NCBI GenBank assembly: GCA_003458705.1
Contig: QRVH01000012.1
Location: forward strand, 1-64,000
Reading direction: 5' to 3'
DNA from: Eubacterium sp. AF22-9
Lineage (GTDB): Bacteria > Bacillota > Clostridia > Lachnospirales > Lachnospiraceae
DNA: 64,000 bases
The position numbers and the translations under genes are program-made. The notes under the pieces are model-generated. The model was not told the DNA's origin, made no database searches, and worked only from the letters and a program-made list of their open reading frames with translations. Below are positions 52,166 to 60,828 of this stretch, piece by piece. Every line of letters starts with the position of its first letter. Position 1 is the stretch's first letter.

Positions 52166-52396
52166 ATGACGGAAAGAAAGATTGCATTATCCATCGAGGA
52201 AGCAGCCGACTATACAGGAATTGGCAGAAACACTTTGAGAAAGCTGGTTGAATGGAAGAAGCTTCCGGTATTAAAGGTCGGAAGAAAAGTCCTTATTAAA
52301 ACTGACATTCTGGAAAAGTTCATGGAAGCCAACGAGGGGCGTGATCTGAGGGATAAAGGAAATGTAAAAGCTGTCACAAGAAATGTGGCAACTTAA
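52166..52396 (+). CDS. xis: Excisionase (element B)
   Basis: A 76-residue HTH excisionase, IALSIEEAADYTGIGRNTLRKLVEWKKLPVLKVGRKVLIKTDILEKF, almost identical to that of element A. AAGGAGGTG precedes the ATG and an operator palindrome lies just upstream. A GC-rich hairpin follows the stop. Confidence 0.88.
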   Translation: MTERKIALSIEEAADYTGIGRNTLRKLVEWKKLPVLKVGRKVLIKTDILEKFMEANEGRDLRDKGNVKAVTRNVAT

Positions 52397-52399
52397 AAA

Positions 52400-52659
52400 G
52401 GCGGCTTCCTAAGAAACCGCCAAAGGTTCTATCAGACCGAAGCCATGATATACCTACACGCAAGAGGATTATACCATGTGCTTCTCCTGATATGCAACCG
52501 GGAACTAATGTTTATCTTGTCGGAAAAACATCGACAAGATAATGCTCCGCAAGGATGCACCACGATTCTGATTGGAATTATGTCAACAGAGCTGACCAGA
52601 ATCGTGTGCCAAATCTTAGCAGAGCAAGATTTGATTATAAGAGAAAGGATGAAGACGAT
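52400..52659 (+). other. Xis terminator and hairpin-rich leader of the mob operon
   Basis: GGCGG-CTTCCTAAGAAA-CCGCC (52,400-52,421) is a terminator-like hairpin shared with element A. Two more perfect stems then occur only in B: TTATCTTGTCG/CGACAAGATAA (52,512-52,522 with 52,532-52,542) and CACGATTCTG/CAGAATCGTG (52,561-52,570 with 52,597-52,606). No protein-coding gene is seen here. Confidence 0.55.
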
Positions 52660-52974
52660 ATGGCGAAATCAACAAAGACTTATGAAGAAAGAATACGTGC
52701 ATTAGAGAAAAAGGAACAGGAAAGCATCGAAGCTACCAAAAAGCTCATTGCACAGCGAAAGGAACTGGAAAAGAGAAAGAAAGCCGAGGAAAGTAAAAAA
52801 CGAACCCACAGGCTCTGTCAGATTGGCGGTGCGGTGGAATCGGTTCTTGGCTGTCCGATTGAGGAGGAAGATTTACCAAAGTTGATAGGCTTCTTAAAAA
52901 GGCAGGAAACAAACGGAAAGTTTTTCTCAAAGGCGATGCAGAAAGAGCCACTTACAGATATGGAGGAAGTGTAA
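52660..52974 (+). CDS. DUF3847-domain protein (element B)
   Basis: A 104-residue charged protein from the ATG at 52660: MAKSTKTYEERIRALEKKEQ, then the core KKRTHRLCQIGGAVESVLGCPIEEEDLPKLIGFLKRQE. Start and length match element A. GAAAGGATG is the probable site. It is the first gene of the mobilization operon, just before oriT. Confidence 0.8.
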   Translation: MAKSTKTYEERIRALEKKEQESIEATKKLIAQRKELEKRKKAEESKKRTHRLCQIGGAVESVLGCPIEEEDLPKLIGFLKRQETNGKFFSKAMQKEPLTDMEEV

Positions 52975-53020
52975 TGGCGGAGGGAGTGGTTTTTCCATTC
53001 CCTTCATTGCCTTTGAATGA

Positions 53021-53075
53021 AGGGCGCACTTATGGACAACCAGAGGTCGTCCTTATAAGTTTGCCACAAGTGGCA
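53021..53075 (+). other. oriT of element B (RSF1010-like nic region)
   Basis: AGGGCGCACTTA (53,021-53,032) is the complement of the TAAGTGCGCCCT nic core. Adjacent repeats are GGACAACC-AGA-GGTCGTCC (53,034-53,052) and TTGCCAC-AA-GTGGCAA (53,061-53,076). The order and sequence equal element A. Confidence 0.8.
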
Positions 53076-53254
53076 ACCGGTCTGCGCTTACGCTTGCCGG
53101 GCTCGTTCCGTCGGCGGGGCTTTCAGCCAGACCTGCTCATGCCGCAGGGGGCACTCTTGCGCAGAGGGCGTTCCGACAGCTTCACTTCTGCCAAACCAGA
53201 AGAAGATGCTGTCGGAAATCAATGCCGGATACGGCAGAAAGGGGGAATCGTATC

Positions 53255-54976
53255 ATGGCGATATTTCACTTTACAGTAAAGATTGTCGGGCGCAGTAAAG
53301 GAAAATCTGTCATATCCGCATCGGCATATCTTAATGGAGATGTGATGAAGAATGAGGAAACAGGCAGAATCAGTTACTATACTTCCAAAAAGGAAGTCGT
53401 CTACACCAGTCTGATGATGTGCGAAAATGCACCTCCTGAATGGCTGCATGTACCGGAAGAAAATATAAAAAGGTTTCAACAGTCTATCCGTTATAAAAGA
53501 GCGGATGATAAAGATGCCGCACTGGAAAAGTTTAAAATCACATTTCAGAAACAGCGTCTATGGAATGAGGTATTGAAGATAGAAAAAAATGCAGATGCAC
53601 AGCTTGGACGCTCATTTGAATTTTCCCTGCCGAAAGAATGGAGCAGACAGGAACAGATTGATTATACAACCGAATATATTCAAAAGACTTTCGTGGATAA
53701 GGGAATGTGTGTCGACTGGAGCATACACGATAAGGGCGATGGAAACCCACATGTGCATTTACTTGTAACCATGCGACCATTCAATCTGGATCATTCATGG
53801 GGCAGCAAAGAAGTCAAGGACTGGGATTTTGCCAGAGATACTGACGGAAATATCGTGGTTGATGAATCCCACCCGGACTGGTGGCAGGATAAGAAAAATC
53901 CTGACCGGCATGGAATCCGCATTCCGGTACTTGATGAAAACGGAGTACAGAAAGTCGGGGCAAGAAACCGAAAACAATGGAAACGGGTTCTGACCGATGC
54001 TACCGGCTGGAATAATCCAAAGAATTGTGAGTTATGGCGAAGCGAATGGGCTGGGATGTGTAACCGGCATTTATCCATAGACAATCAGATTGACCACCGC
54101 TCTTATGAAAGACAGGGCAAATTAAAAATCCCTACGATTCATGAGGGTGCGGATGCAAGAAAGATTGAGGAAAAATATCTCACCGGACAGATATGGAATG
54201 GTTCATGGAAGGTAGAGGAAAACCAGATGATTAAAAAACAAAATGCACTATTGCAAAAGGTAATTGAAACCTTTGGTAAGGTATCCGGTGCATTGTCGAT
54301 GTGGAGGGAGTGGTTGAATGACATTAGAAGAAAGCAAAGAAGTAATTCCCATGATGGAAGCAATGATTACACAGATAGAGGAACAGCAGAATATCATGGC
54401 AGAGATGCTTCAGGAAATACAGGAAAAGGACGAGAAGCTGATGTGCTTTCAGGAGCAGGAAGAACGATTGCAGCAATTAGAGAGCGAATTATCAGAACTG
54501 CTTCAAATCTTGCCGGATACAGAAGAACTGTTGATACTTCTGGAAGAAAAGACAGACCAGATACAGAAGCTTACAGACGAAAATCAGCAATGGCAGGAAT
54601 TGGCACAGAAATTAAACAGCGAGAACCGGCTATTGCAGAAACAGAACAGCGAATTACTGAACTTGAACAGCAATTAGAGAAAGGAAGGTCGATTGATGAA
54701 CGAATTAAGAAACTCAAAGAGCGACGATCAACTGGAAGAGTTGCTTCTGCTGACAGAGCAGATGCAGGAAGAACTCGACCAGAAAGACAGGACTATCCGG
54801 GAACTGAAAATGCAGCTCGACGAATCGCTGACCTTGAACGAGAGGTTAAACAGCGAGAACAGAGCAGGGAACATTCAAGCCTTAAAGAACGACTTGAGGA
54901 AAACAAAAGAATTGTTGCAGAGAGAGAAAGAGAAAACGCACGCTGCCGAAATCATGACAGAGGAATGTCAAGATAA
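53255..54976 (+). CDS. mobL: MobA/MobL-family relaxase (element B)
   Basis: A 573-residue relaxase from ATG 53255 (MAIFHFTVKIVGRSKGKSVISASAYLNGD), with the HUH motif IHDKGDGNPHVHLLVTMRPF. The C-terminal part is Arg/Glu-rich and overlaps two other genes in the +1 frame. The N-terminal 350 residues are highly similar to element A, and the double-coding part is less so but keeps motifs such as RKSAMA and DRGMSR at the end. Confidence 0.9.
   Translation: MAIFHFTVKIVGRSKGKSVISASAYLNGDVMKNEETGRISYYTSKKEVVYTSLMMCENAPPEWLHVPEENIKRFQQSIRYKRADDKDAALEKFKITFQKQRLWNEVLKIEKNADAQLGRSFEFSLPKEWSRQEQIDYTTEYIQKTFVDKGMCVDWSIHDKGDGNPHVHLLVTMRPFNLDHSWGSKEVKDWDFARDTDGNIVVDESHPDWWQDKKNPDRHGIRIPVLDENGVQKVGARNRKQWKRVLTDATGWNNPKNCELWRSEWAGMCNRHLSIDNQIDHRSYERQGKLKIPTIHEGADARKIEEKYLTGQIWNGSWKVEENQMIKKQNALLQKVIETFGKVSGALSMWREWLNDIRRKQRSNSHDGSNDYTDRGTAEYHGRDASGNTGKGREADVLSGAGRTIAAIRERIIRTASNLAGYRRTVDTSGRKDRPDTEAYRRKSAMAGIGTEIKQREPAIAETEQRITELEQQLEKGRSIDERIKKLKERRSTGRVASADRADAGRTRPERQDYPGTENAARRIADLEREVKQREQSREHSSLKERLEENKRIVAERERENARCRNHDRGMSR
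54318..54677 (+). CDS. Small coiled-coil protein overprinted within the relaxase gene (element B)
   Basis: A 119-residue coiled-coil protein (MTLEESKEVIPMMEAMITQI...SELSELLQILPDTEELL...DENQQWQEL...LLNLNSN) wholly inside mobL in another frame. GGAGGGA precedes the ATG. Same length, start and stop as the element A protein, with conserved residues throughout. Function unknown. Confidence 0.65.
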   Translation: MTLEESKEVIPMMEAMITQIEEQQNIMAEMLQEIQEKDEKLMCFQEQEERLQQLESELSELLQILPDTEELLILLEEKTDQIQKLTDENQQWQELAQKLNSENRLLQKQNSELLNLNSN

Positions 54977-55664
54977 GCTAAGGCAGGCAGAACAGGAACG
55001 GGACTATGCACTCTCTCATCAGAAAAAAGTAGAGATACCGGTTGAAAAGCCAGTACTCTATCAAAAGTGTGGGAACTGTAACCTGACAGCTTATCTGAAA
55101 GCCAAGGAAAAGTATGATACGCAGAGAGAAAAACTGGCAGGCAGATATAAAACAAAAACAGCCATGTATGAAGCATTGATGTTTCTGCTGATATGGTATT
55201 CCGTATCAACTACTCTTTTTCAGATGATACGGTCAAAAATATTTATTTCTGATTGCGTGGTATTCTTTGATACAATCGCCACTTTTATACAGACCATTGC
55301 AGGGTGGATTATACTGACAGGAAAGAACATGGCACAGATTAGTAATGGAATATCCAATCCTGTCGTTGCCGGAATTGTATATTGGCTGATAAGAATACTG
55401 ATCTGCGGTGGATGTTTGGTGGGTGCTGGAATACTTGTAGCATTTATAGAGATAAAGATTGCAGAGTTATATAAGAAGTGCTGTTGGGATATGATTACCA
55501 TAATGGTAATACTTATAAGCATGGCAACAGCTATCTACTTTGGGAAGTGGATAAAGACAACATTGCCAATCAATCTGCTATTTCTCTTATTATTCGTGCA
55601 ACTGGTATATGTTGGAATCAGGTGGTATGTAAAGGGATGGCGAGAAACAAGGGGATATCATTAA
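54693..55664 (+). CDS. DUF6040-like protein (element B)
   Basis: A 323-residue protein: N-terminal coiled coil (QLEELLLLTEQMQEELDQKD...), EIPVEKPVLYQKCGNC with a CxxC pair, and about four membrane helices from residue ~158. The first 94 codons overlap the end of mobL. AAGGAAGG lies before the ATG inside mobL. Last gene of the conserved part of element B. Confidence 0.75.
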   Translation: MMNELRNSKSDDQLEELLLLTEQMQEELDQKDRTIRELKMQLDESLTLNERLNSENRAGNIQALKNDLRKTKELLQREKEKTHAAEIMTEECQDKLRQAEQERDYALSHQKKVEIPVEKPVLYQKCGNCNLTAYLKAKEKYDTQREKLAGRYKTKTAMYEALMFLLIWYSVSTTLFQMIRSKIFISDCVVFFDTIATFIQTIAGWIILTGKNMAQISNGISNPVVAGIVYWLIRILICGGCLVGAGILVAFIEIKIAELYKKCCWDMITIMVILISMATAIYFGKWIKTTLPINLLFLLLFVQLVYVGIRWYVKGWRETRGYH

Positions 55665-55704
55665 AACAAAAATACCGATATTTTATTGGTACTATATGTC
55701 TTTA

Positions 55705-55742
55705 CTTTCGTGCTAATATATATTATCATATTAGCACGAAAG
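55705..55742. promoter_or_regulatory. abiE operator (long inverted repeat)
   Basis: CTTTCGTGCTAATAT (55,705-55,719) and ATATTAGCACGAAAG (55,728-55,742) are perfect 15-bp arms with an 8-bp spacer directly before the antitoxin gene. AbiEi-type antitoxins are known to bind inverted repeats and autoregulate. Confidence 0.75.
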
Positions 55743-55752
55743 GAGAAAGCAT

Positions 55753-56346
55753 ATGACTCAGTTTGAAAAATTAGATTTGTTGTTGCGTGAATGTGGAGGG
55801 ACAATTCAGACATTTCAAGTTCTAAATAATGGAATTAGTAAGTCTGTGTTTTATGCATATGTGAAGGAACGAGGATTAGAACAAGCTGCTCATGGTGTGT
55901 ATGTATCGCCGGATACGTGGACAGATGCAATGTACCTTTTGCATTTACGTTGTGGTCAAGCTGTATTTTCTCATGAAACTGCATTGTTTTTTCATGATTT
56001 AACGGACAGAGAGCCTTTGAAATACACCATAACAGTAAGAACTGGATATAATCCAAGTCGTTTGCAGGAAGACGGTTTTCAAGTGTACACAGTAAAAAAG
56101 GATTTACATGAAATAGGAATCATAGCTATGCAGACATCATTCGGACATTCCGTTCCCGTTTATGACATGGAGAGAACAATTTGTGATCTGCTTCGTAGCA
56201 GAAAAAATGTTGAAATGCAGGTCTTTCAAGACGCATTGAAACAATATGCAAAACGTAAGGATAAAAACTTACGGATGCTTATGAAATACGCAGCTATGTT
56301 TCATGTTGAAAACATACTTAGACCATATTTGGAGGTGTTACTTTAG
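55753..56346 (+). CDS. AbiEi-type antitoxin (type IV TA)
   Basis: A 197-residue protein. The N-terminal winged helix is FEKLDLLLRECGGTIQTFQVLNNGISKSVFYAYVKERGLEQAAHGVY. The middle reads AVFSHETALFFHDLTDREPLKYTITV, a typical AbiEi/type IV antitoxin segment, and PVYDMERTICDLLRSRKNVE follows. It represses the operon and neutralises the toxin without binding it. The toxin gene starts at the base after the stop codon. The pair gives abortive phage resistance or stabilises the element. Confidence 0.88.
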   Translation: MTQFEKLDLLLRECGGTIQTFQVLNNGISKSVFYAYVKERGLEQAAHGVYVSPDTWTDAMYLLHLRCGQAVFSHETALFFHDLTDREPLKYTITVRTGYNPSRLQEDGFQVYTVKKDLHEIGIIAMQTSFGHSVPVYDMERTICDLLRSRKNVEMQVFQDALKQYAKRKDKNLRMLMKYAAMFHVENILRPYLEVLL

Positions 56347-57210
56347 ATGATAACAACGGCAAGACAATTAAAGGATTTAATTCGTAATATGTCAAAGAAA
56401 AAATCCGCAGATGCACAGATTTTGATGCGGAATTATATGATGGAACGTTTTTTAGAACGAATTTCTTTATCAGAGTATAAAAACCAGTTTATATTAAAAG
56501 GTGGAATGCTTGTGGCGGCAATGGTTGGTCTGGATGCCAGAGCTACTATGGATCTGGATGCTACCATAAAAGGCACTAATGTTAGTGTGGAGGATGTAGA
56601 AATGATTATATCCCAAATTATATCAATTCCACTGGACGATGGTGTTTCATTTCGGGTCAAACGGATATCGGAAATCATGGAAGAAGCAGATTATCCTGGT
56701 GTTCGTGTAAGCATGGAAACGAAATTTGATGGTGTAATCACACCATTAAAGATTGATATTTCTACAGGGGATGTAATTACACCAAGAGAAATCAAGTACA
56801 AATTTAATCTTATGCTTGAAGACCGCACTATTGAGGTATGGGCATATAATCTGGAAACGGTATTGGCTGAAAAATTGGAAACTGTTGTTAGTCGAAACGT
56901 TACAAATACACGAATGAGAGATTTTTATGATATTTATATTTTACAAAAGTTGTATGGAGAACAACTCCAAAAACAAGTTTTATGGACTGCACTTGTGGCT
57001 ACAGCCAAAAAAAGGGGAACATTAGACCTGATAGAAGCTGAGGATATAAGAGAAATATTTGATGAAATTGAATCAAGTCCGGTTATGGAGACCTTATGGA
57101 AAACATATCAAAAAAATTATTCTTATGCTGCTGATATTTCATGGCATGCAATTGTGAAGTCAATCTGTGCATTATATGGAAGTATATTGGAGAATATGTA
57201 TGACACATAA
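56347..57210 (+). CDS. AbiEii/AbiGii-family nucleotidyltransferase toxin
   Basis: A 287-residue nucleotidyltransferase-fold toxin: QFILKGGMLVAAMVGLDARATMDLDATIKG contains the GG motif and the DxD metal residues. VRVSMETKFDGVITPLKIDISTGDVITPRE gives the third acidic residue. YNLETVLAEKLETVVSRNVTNTRMRDFYDIYIL is the C-terminal motif of the family. Family toxins transfer nucleotides to RNA targets. Immediately follows the antitoxin gene. Confidence 0.9.
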   Translation: MITTARQLKDLIRNMSKKKSADAQILMRNYMMERFLERISLSEYKNQFILKGGMLVAAMVGLDARATMDLDATIKGTNVSVEDVEMIISQIISIPLDDGVSFRVKRISEIMEEADYPGVRVSMETKFDGVITPLKIDISTGDVITPREIKYKFNLMLEDRTIEVWAYNLETVLAEKLETVVSRNVTNTRMRDFYDIYILQKLYGEQLQKQVLWTALVATAKKRGTLDLIEAEDIREIFDEIESSPVMETLWKTYQKNYSYAADISWHAIVKSICALYGSILENMYDT

Positions 57211-57358
57211 AAAACTGATATGTAAATTACGTTAGCATTTTGAGTTGCCTAAATTCGAAAGTTAGGAAAATCTTAATAATTTCTCAGGCAATCCATTGTG
57301 AATTTAGATGTTGTATTTGCTATACTTAATTGGAAATATGAGCAAAGGAGTTGAAAAT

Positions 57359-57645
57359 ATGTCTGAAAAGATATTGATTATAGATGACGAGCAAGATATA
57401 GCGGATCTGTTGGAGGTCTACTTGAAAAACGAAAATTACGTCGTTTATAAATTTTACTGCGCAACGGATGCCATGTCGTGTATTGAAAGCGGCGACATTG
57501 ATCTTGCCATTCTGGATATTATGCTCCCGGATATGAACGGCTTTTCACTTTGCCAGCTTATCCGAAAGAAATACACTTATCCAATCATAATGCTAACGGC
57601 TAAAATTGAGGAAACGGATAAAATAACGGGGCTGACATTTGCTGG
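57359..57645 (+). pseudogene. VanR-like response regulator, truncated
   Basis: The receiver domain MSEKILIIDDEQDIADLLEV, then LAILDIMLPDMNG (Asp53), then YPIIMLTAKIEETDKITGLTF, closely resembles VanR of glycopeptide-resistance clusters. It stops at GLTF, where the next residues should read GADDYITKPF. The serine-recombinase element begins there. The ATG at 57359 follows AAAGGAG. No vanS, vanH, vanA-type ligase or vanX is visible, so the link to glycopeptide resistance is only by similarity of this domain. Confidence 0.7.
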
Positions 57646-57647
57646 GG

Positions 57648-59321
57648 TTAGATAGCGATACTTTTTACATCTACCATGTTGCGGCGGTCATGGTTGACAA
57701 CTTGCGTCGGCTCCTGCTCGGTATCAACCTGTCCGACAAAGCTATAATGGATTTCGATTTTCCGGGTGTTGGTTTCCCGGTCTAATTCATGTATCAAAAT
57801 ACGGTCGATAAACTCATGGACGTTTTCATAGGTCAATTCCTGTATGTCGCTGTATTTCCCGACAATCTGAATAAACCTTGATATATCCCTTTTTCGCTCG
57901 GTAACGGTTGCGATCTGCTGTTGTAACTCGTCTATCCTTGCGGCAAGGGATTTCTTTTCGTCCTCATAGCCGGAAGTTAGAAACACAAACCGTTCATCTG
58001 TCAGTCTGCCTAATGCGTTGTCCTCATACAGCTTGCGGAAAAGCGTGTCAAGTTCGGTCATACGCGCCTGTGCTTTGAAAAGTTCCTTTTGCTGCTGCGC
58101 TAATGCCTTTCTCGCTTCCATGTCGCCGTACTCGGTAGCTTTACAGATAAAGTCCTGTTCGTGTTCCTTAACATACCGCAAAACCCGCCGCATATCTTCC
58201 AGCACTAAATCAAGAAGTACGTTTTTGCGGATATAATGAGAGGTACACTCGCTGCCTGTCCTTGCCCTGTTGCGCCATGCGCCGCAAGAATAGGAAAACT
58301 TGCGCGGCTCGATATTTACGCCCTGTTGGTAATACATCTTATGTCTGCAACCAGCGCAAAACAGCAAGCCGGAAAAAATATCAATCTCCGCTGCTTTTGT
58401 CGGGCGGTGGCGGGTAGCAATCCGCTTTTGCGCAAGTTCAAAGGTTTCCTCGTCAACAAGCGGCTCATGGGTGTTTGGGAAGAAATAGCGTTGTTCTTCT
58501 TCGTTCTTCCGGGTCTTTTTCGACTTGTAGGATACCTTGTGAGTTTTCGCGGTTATGGTATGCCCTAAATATTCCTGCCTTGCTAATATGTCATAGAGCG
58601 TTTTGTCCGGCCAAGTATAGGGGGCGATCATTGCCCGCTGATACCGCGCCTGTCCTGTACGCTGATAGCGCAACGCTCCAATCGTCAAGACTTTGTTTTC
58701 CGCAAGCCATTTTTGGATTTCGCACATACGCACGCCGCTAACAAACATAGCGAAAACCTGTTTGACAATCGGCGCGGTTTCCGGGTCGGGTATAAGGTGG
58801 TGGCGGTTGTTCGGGTCTGGGATATAGCCGTATGGATATTCCCCGTTGACGCGCTCGCCTTTTTGCGCCTGTGCCTGTTTAACTGCGCGGATTTTCTTGC
58901 TTGTGTCGCGGGCGTAAAACTCGTTAAACCAGTTCCGCAAGGGGGTAAACTCGTTATCCTCCCGCGCTGTGTCAACTCCGTCGTTGATCGCGATATAGCG
59001 TACTCCGTTTTCGGGAAATACAATCTCTATGAGTTCGCCCGTTTTCAGATAGTTTCTGCCAAGACGGGAAAGGTCTTTGGTAATGACCGTCGCCACTCGT
59101 CCGGCTTCCACTTCCTGCAACATCGCTTGCAGCCCCTCGCGCTCAAAACTCACGCCGGAAAATCCGTCGTCCACAAAAAACTTTGTGTTCAAAAAATGGT
59201 GTTCGTCCGCATAGCGTTGAAGTATCATTTTTTGGTGCTGTATGCTTCCGCTTTCTCCGGCTTGCATATCCTCTTGACTTAAACGGCAGTAAAGGGCGGT
59301 GATTTTATTCGACTGTAACAT
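57648..59321 (-). CDS. Large serine recombinase (TndX/TnpX-like)
   Basis: A 557-residue recombinase from the ATG at 59321 (MLQSNKITALYCRLSQEDMQAGESGSIQHQK). The catalytic Ser lies in ESGSIQHQK, and the resolvase domain has FVDDGFSGVSFERE and TKDLSRLGRNYL. The recombinase domain and zinc ribbon (LLFCAGCRHKMYY...SCGAWRNRARTGSECTSHYI) follow, then a coiled coil. GGAGG precedes the start. It excises and inserts the element; its gene ends only 3 nt from the vanR fragment, so the element end is right there. Confidence 0.93.
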   Translation of the reverse strand: MLQSNKITALYCRLSQEDMQAGESGSIQHQKMILQRYADEHHFLNTKFFVDDGFSGVSFEREGLQAMLQEVEAGRVATVITKDLSRLGRNYLKTGELIEIVFPENGVRYIAINDGVDTAREDNEFTPLRNWFNEFYARDTSKKIRAVKQAQAQKGERVNGEYPYGYIPDPNNRHHLIPDPETAPIVKQVFAMFVSGVRMCEIQKWLAENKVLTIGALRYQRTGQARYQRAMIAPYTWPDKTLYDILARQEYLGHTITAKTHKVSYKSKKTRKNEEEQRYFFPNTHEPLVDEETFELAQKRIATRHRPTKAAEIDIFSGLLFCAGCRHKMYYQQGVNIEPRKFSYSCGAWRNRARTGSECTSHYIRKNVLLDLVLEDMRRVLRYVKEHEQDFICKATEYGDMEARKALAQQQKELFKAQARMTELDTLFRKLYEDNALGRLTDERFVFLTSGYEDEKKSLAARIDELQQQIATVTERKRDISRFIQIVGKYSDIQELTYENVHEFIDRILIHELDRETNTRKIEIHYSFVGQVDTEQEPTQVVNHDRRNMVDVKSIAI

Positions 59322-59398
59322 TAGTCCTCCTTTCCGACAGCCGAATAAACAGGTATAATGTGTTGCTATCATTATACCATATCCCGCCGCCTAATGCA

Positions 59399-59572
59399 CT
59401 ACTCGGACGCTAAAAATCCCGGATTTCCGGGCTTTTTCTGCAAATCCTTTACAATGAGTTTCTCAATCTTTTTATGGATTGTATCGGTTGCCTTTTCACT
59501 CGGCAACGCTTGAACAAGATAGGTGATTTTCCCTATTTTGCGTTCGGTTGTAATTGTCTGTTTTTTATCCAT
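59399..59572 (-). CDS. TnpW-family transposon protein
   Basis: A 57-residue protein, MDKKQTITTERKIGKITYLVQALPSEKATDTIHKKIEKLIVKDLQ, matching the TnpW family encoded beside TnpX/TndX recombinases. AGGAGG lies 8 nt before the ATG at 59572. It may be a recombination accessory factor. Its function is not established as far as I know. Confidence 0.85.
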   Translation of the reverse strand: MDKKQTITTERKIGKITYLVQALPSEKATDTIHKKIEKLIVKDLQKKPGNPGFLASE

Positions 59573-60030
59573 TAGAAAAACCTCCTTTTCCTGTATGGAT
59601 AAACTATATTCGTCAAAAGGCAAAAACGGGCGGTTGTTAGCTGCAACCTCACGGGAGTTTCACCCCGGCCCATGCTTATGGGTGCGCCGCGCAATACTTT
59701 GAGGGTGTTCAACGCGGGAGTATCATTGTGCCGCCTTGTATGTCGTCGCCCACAAGCTGCTAAACCTGTTTTACGGCGCGGTAGTTCTCGCTCGGCTTTT
59801 CCCCTATGGGGAAAAGCTGTCATGGCGTACCCGCCGACTGGCTCGGTACAGACGGAATGTACCCGTTTGCCTGTTATGCTGCGCACCAAAGGCCGCTTTC
59901 TTTGTCAAAGAACAATAGGCTTTGTCGGCCTGCAAAAGCACATCAACAGCGGATATGCTTTTGCGGAACGACAAATAGCCCATAACGGGAAGCGTGGAAA
60001 GGGGACACGCTCCCCGCATGGGCTAAAAGA
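59573..60030 (-). other. Gap without a recognised gene
   Basis: About 460 GC-richer bases between tnpW and the HTH gene. Several open frames exist on both strands, but none has a ribosome site or family resemblance. It is probably a leader or decayed segment of the element. Confidence 0.4.
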
Positions 60031-60273
60031 TTATCCTACATGAAAAGCAAGGGTGCGGGTAATAAGGCGCACTTGCAGCCTGTTACGCATTTCCTCGTCC
60101 ACATAGGAATAGGTATTGCCCGCGTCGTCTTTCAGCGTGCGGGTACAAAGTTTCGCTATGTAACCCTCGTAGTGCTTCAAGATCGCGCACATGGCGGTTG
60201 TGTCGCCGTTTGCCGCTGCGGAAATGACAGGGAACGGCAACAGATTTTCAGACTTCCTAACGGTATTCATCAT
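60031..60273 (-). CDS. Conjugative-transposon helix-turn-helix protein
   Basis: An 80-residue protein, MMNTVRKSENLLPFPVISAAANGDTTAMCAILKHYEGYIAKLCTRTL, then DEEMRNRLQVRLITRTLAFHVG. This helix-turn-helix protein is a standard neighbour of the sigma-like factor in Tn916/Tn1549-type elements. It overlaps the sigma gene by 17 nt, implying coupling. Confidence 0.85.
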   Translation of the reverse strand: MMNTVRKSENLLPFPVISAAANGDTTAMCAILKHYEGYIAKLCTRTLKDDAGNTYSYVDEEMRNRLQVRLITRTLAFHVG

Positions 60274-60694
60274 CTGCTTTTCCCTCCAAATACTGTTTGA
60301 TTTTCGCAAGCGCGGATTTCCTGTGCCGGAAAACCGTCGTGCGTACAACATTCAGCAGTTCGCCAATTTCCGCGTCGCTCATATCCAAGAAGTAGGACAA
60401 AAGGATAATGTCGCGTTTCCTTTCGGGCAAAGCGTTAAGGGCTTCGGCAAGCAGTTCATTTTTGACGAGTACATCAAAGCCGGACACTTGAAAACGGAAA
60501 TAATCGCTTTCGTATTCGTCCGTTGTGAAAAGCTGCGCGAGTTCGCTTTCGCTCAAATCCGAAAAAGTAACTTCGCGTGCTGCGCGTTTCGCAAGAGTGC
60601 GGCGGTGGCTTTTCGCTTCGCCGACCAAAGTTTTCTTTGCTAATGCGTCGTACTGATGTTGTATTCTTTCCTTGTCGGAAGAAGATAGCTCCAT
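60257..60694 (-). CDS. Sigma-70-like factor of the conjugative element
   Basis: A 145-residue protein from the ATG at 60694, just after AAGGAGGTG. The C-terminal region-4 segment LPERKRDIILLSYFLDMSDAEIGELLNVVRTTVFRHRKSALAKIK binds -35 sequences. The N-terminal part is short, so this is the ECF-like factor found in Tn916-type elements, likely a regulator of excision or transfer genes. Confidence 0.85.
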   Translation of the reverse strand: MELSSSDKERIQHQYDALAKKTLVGEAKSHRRTLAKRAAREVTFSDLSESELAQLFTTDEYESDYFRFQVSGFDVLVKNELLAEALNALPERKRDIILLSYFLDMSDAEIGELLNVVRTTVFRHRKSALAKIKQYLEGKADDEYR

Positions 60695-60828
60695 AGAGTT
60701 CACCTCCTTCCCGCGTGGAGTAGAGGACGGGAGTTAAGGGCTTGTCCTCTCTGCCCCTTTCGCTCCGTACCCGTTCGGGAGATGGCTCTTGAGTGCGCTT
60801 TTCAGAAAAAAGTTGAAAAAAGCAAAAT

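Noticed and set aside
57220..57350. Possible tRNA or attachment gene between abiE and the vanR fragment
   Set aside because: No cloverleaf folding or T-loop sequence could be found.
58236..59282. Several plus-strand frames of 88-189 codons
   Set aside because: All are antisense to the serine recombinase and have no family resemblance or ribosome sites.
59672..60043. Open frames on both strands between tnpW and the HTH gene
   Set aside because: No recognisable domain, no ribosome site, and composition explained by higher GC.
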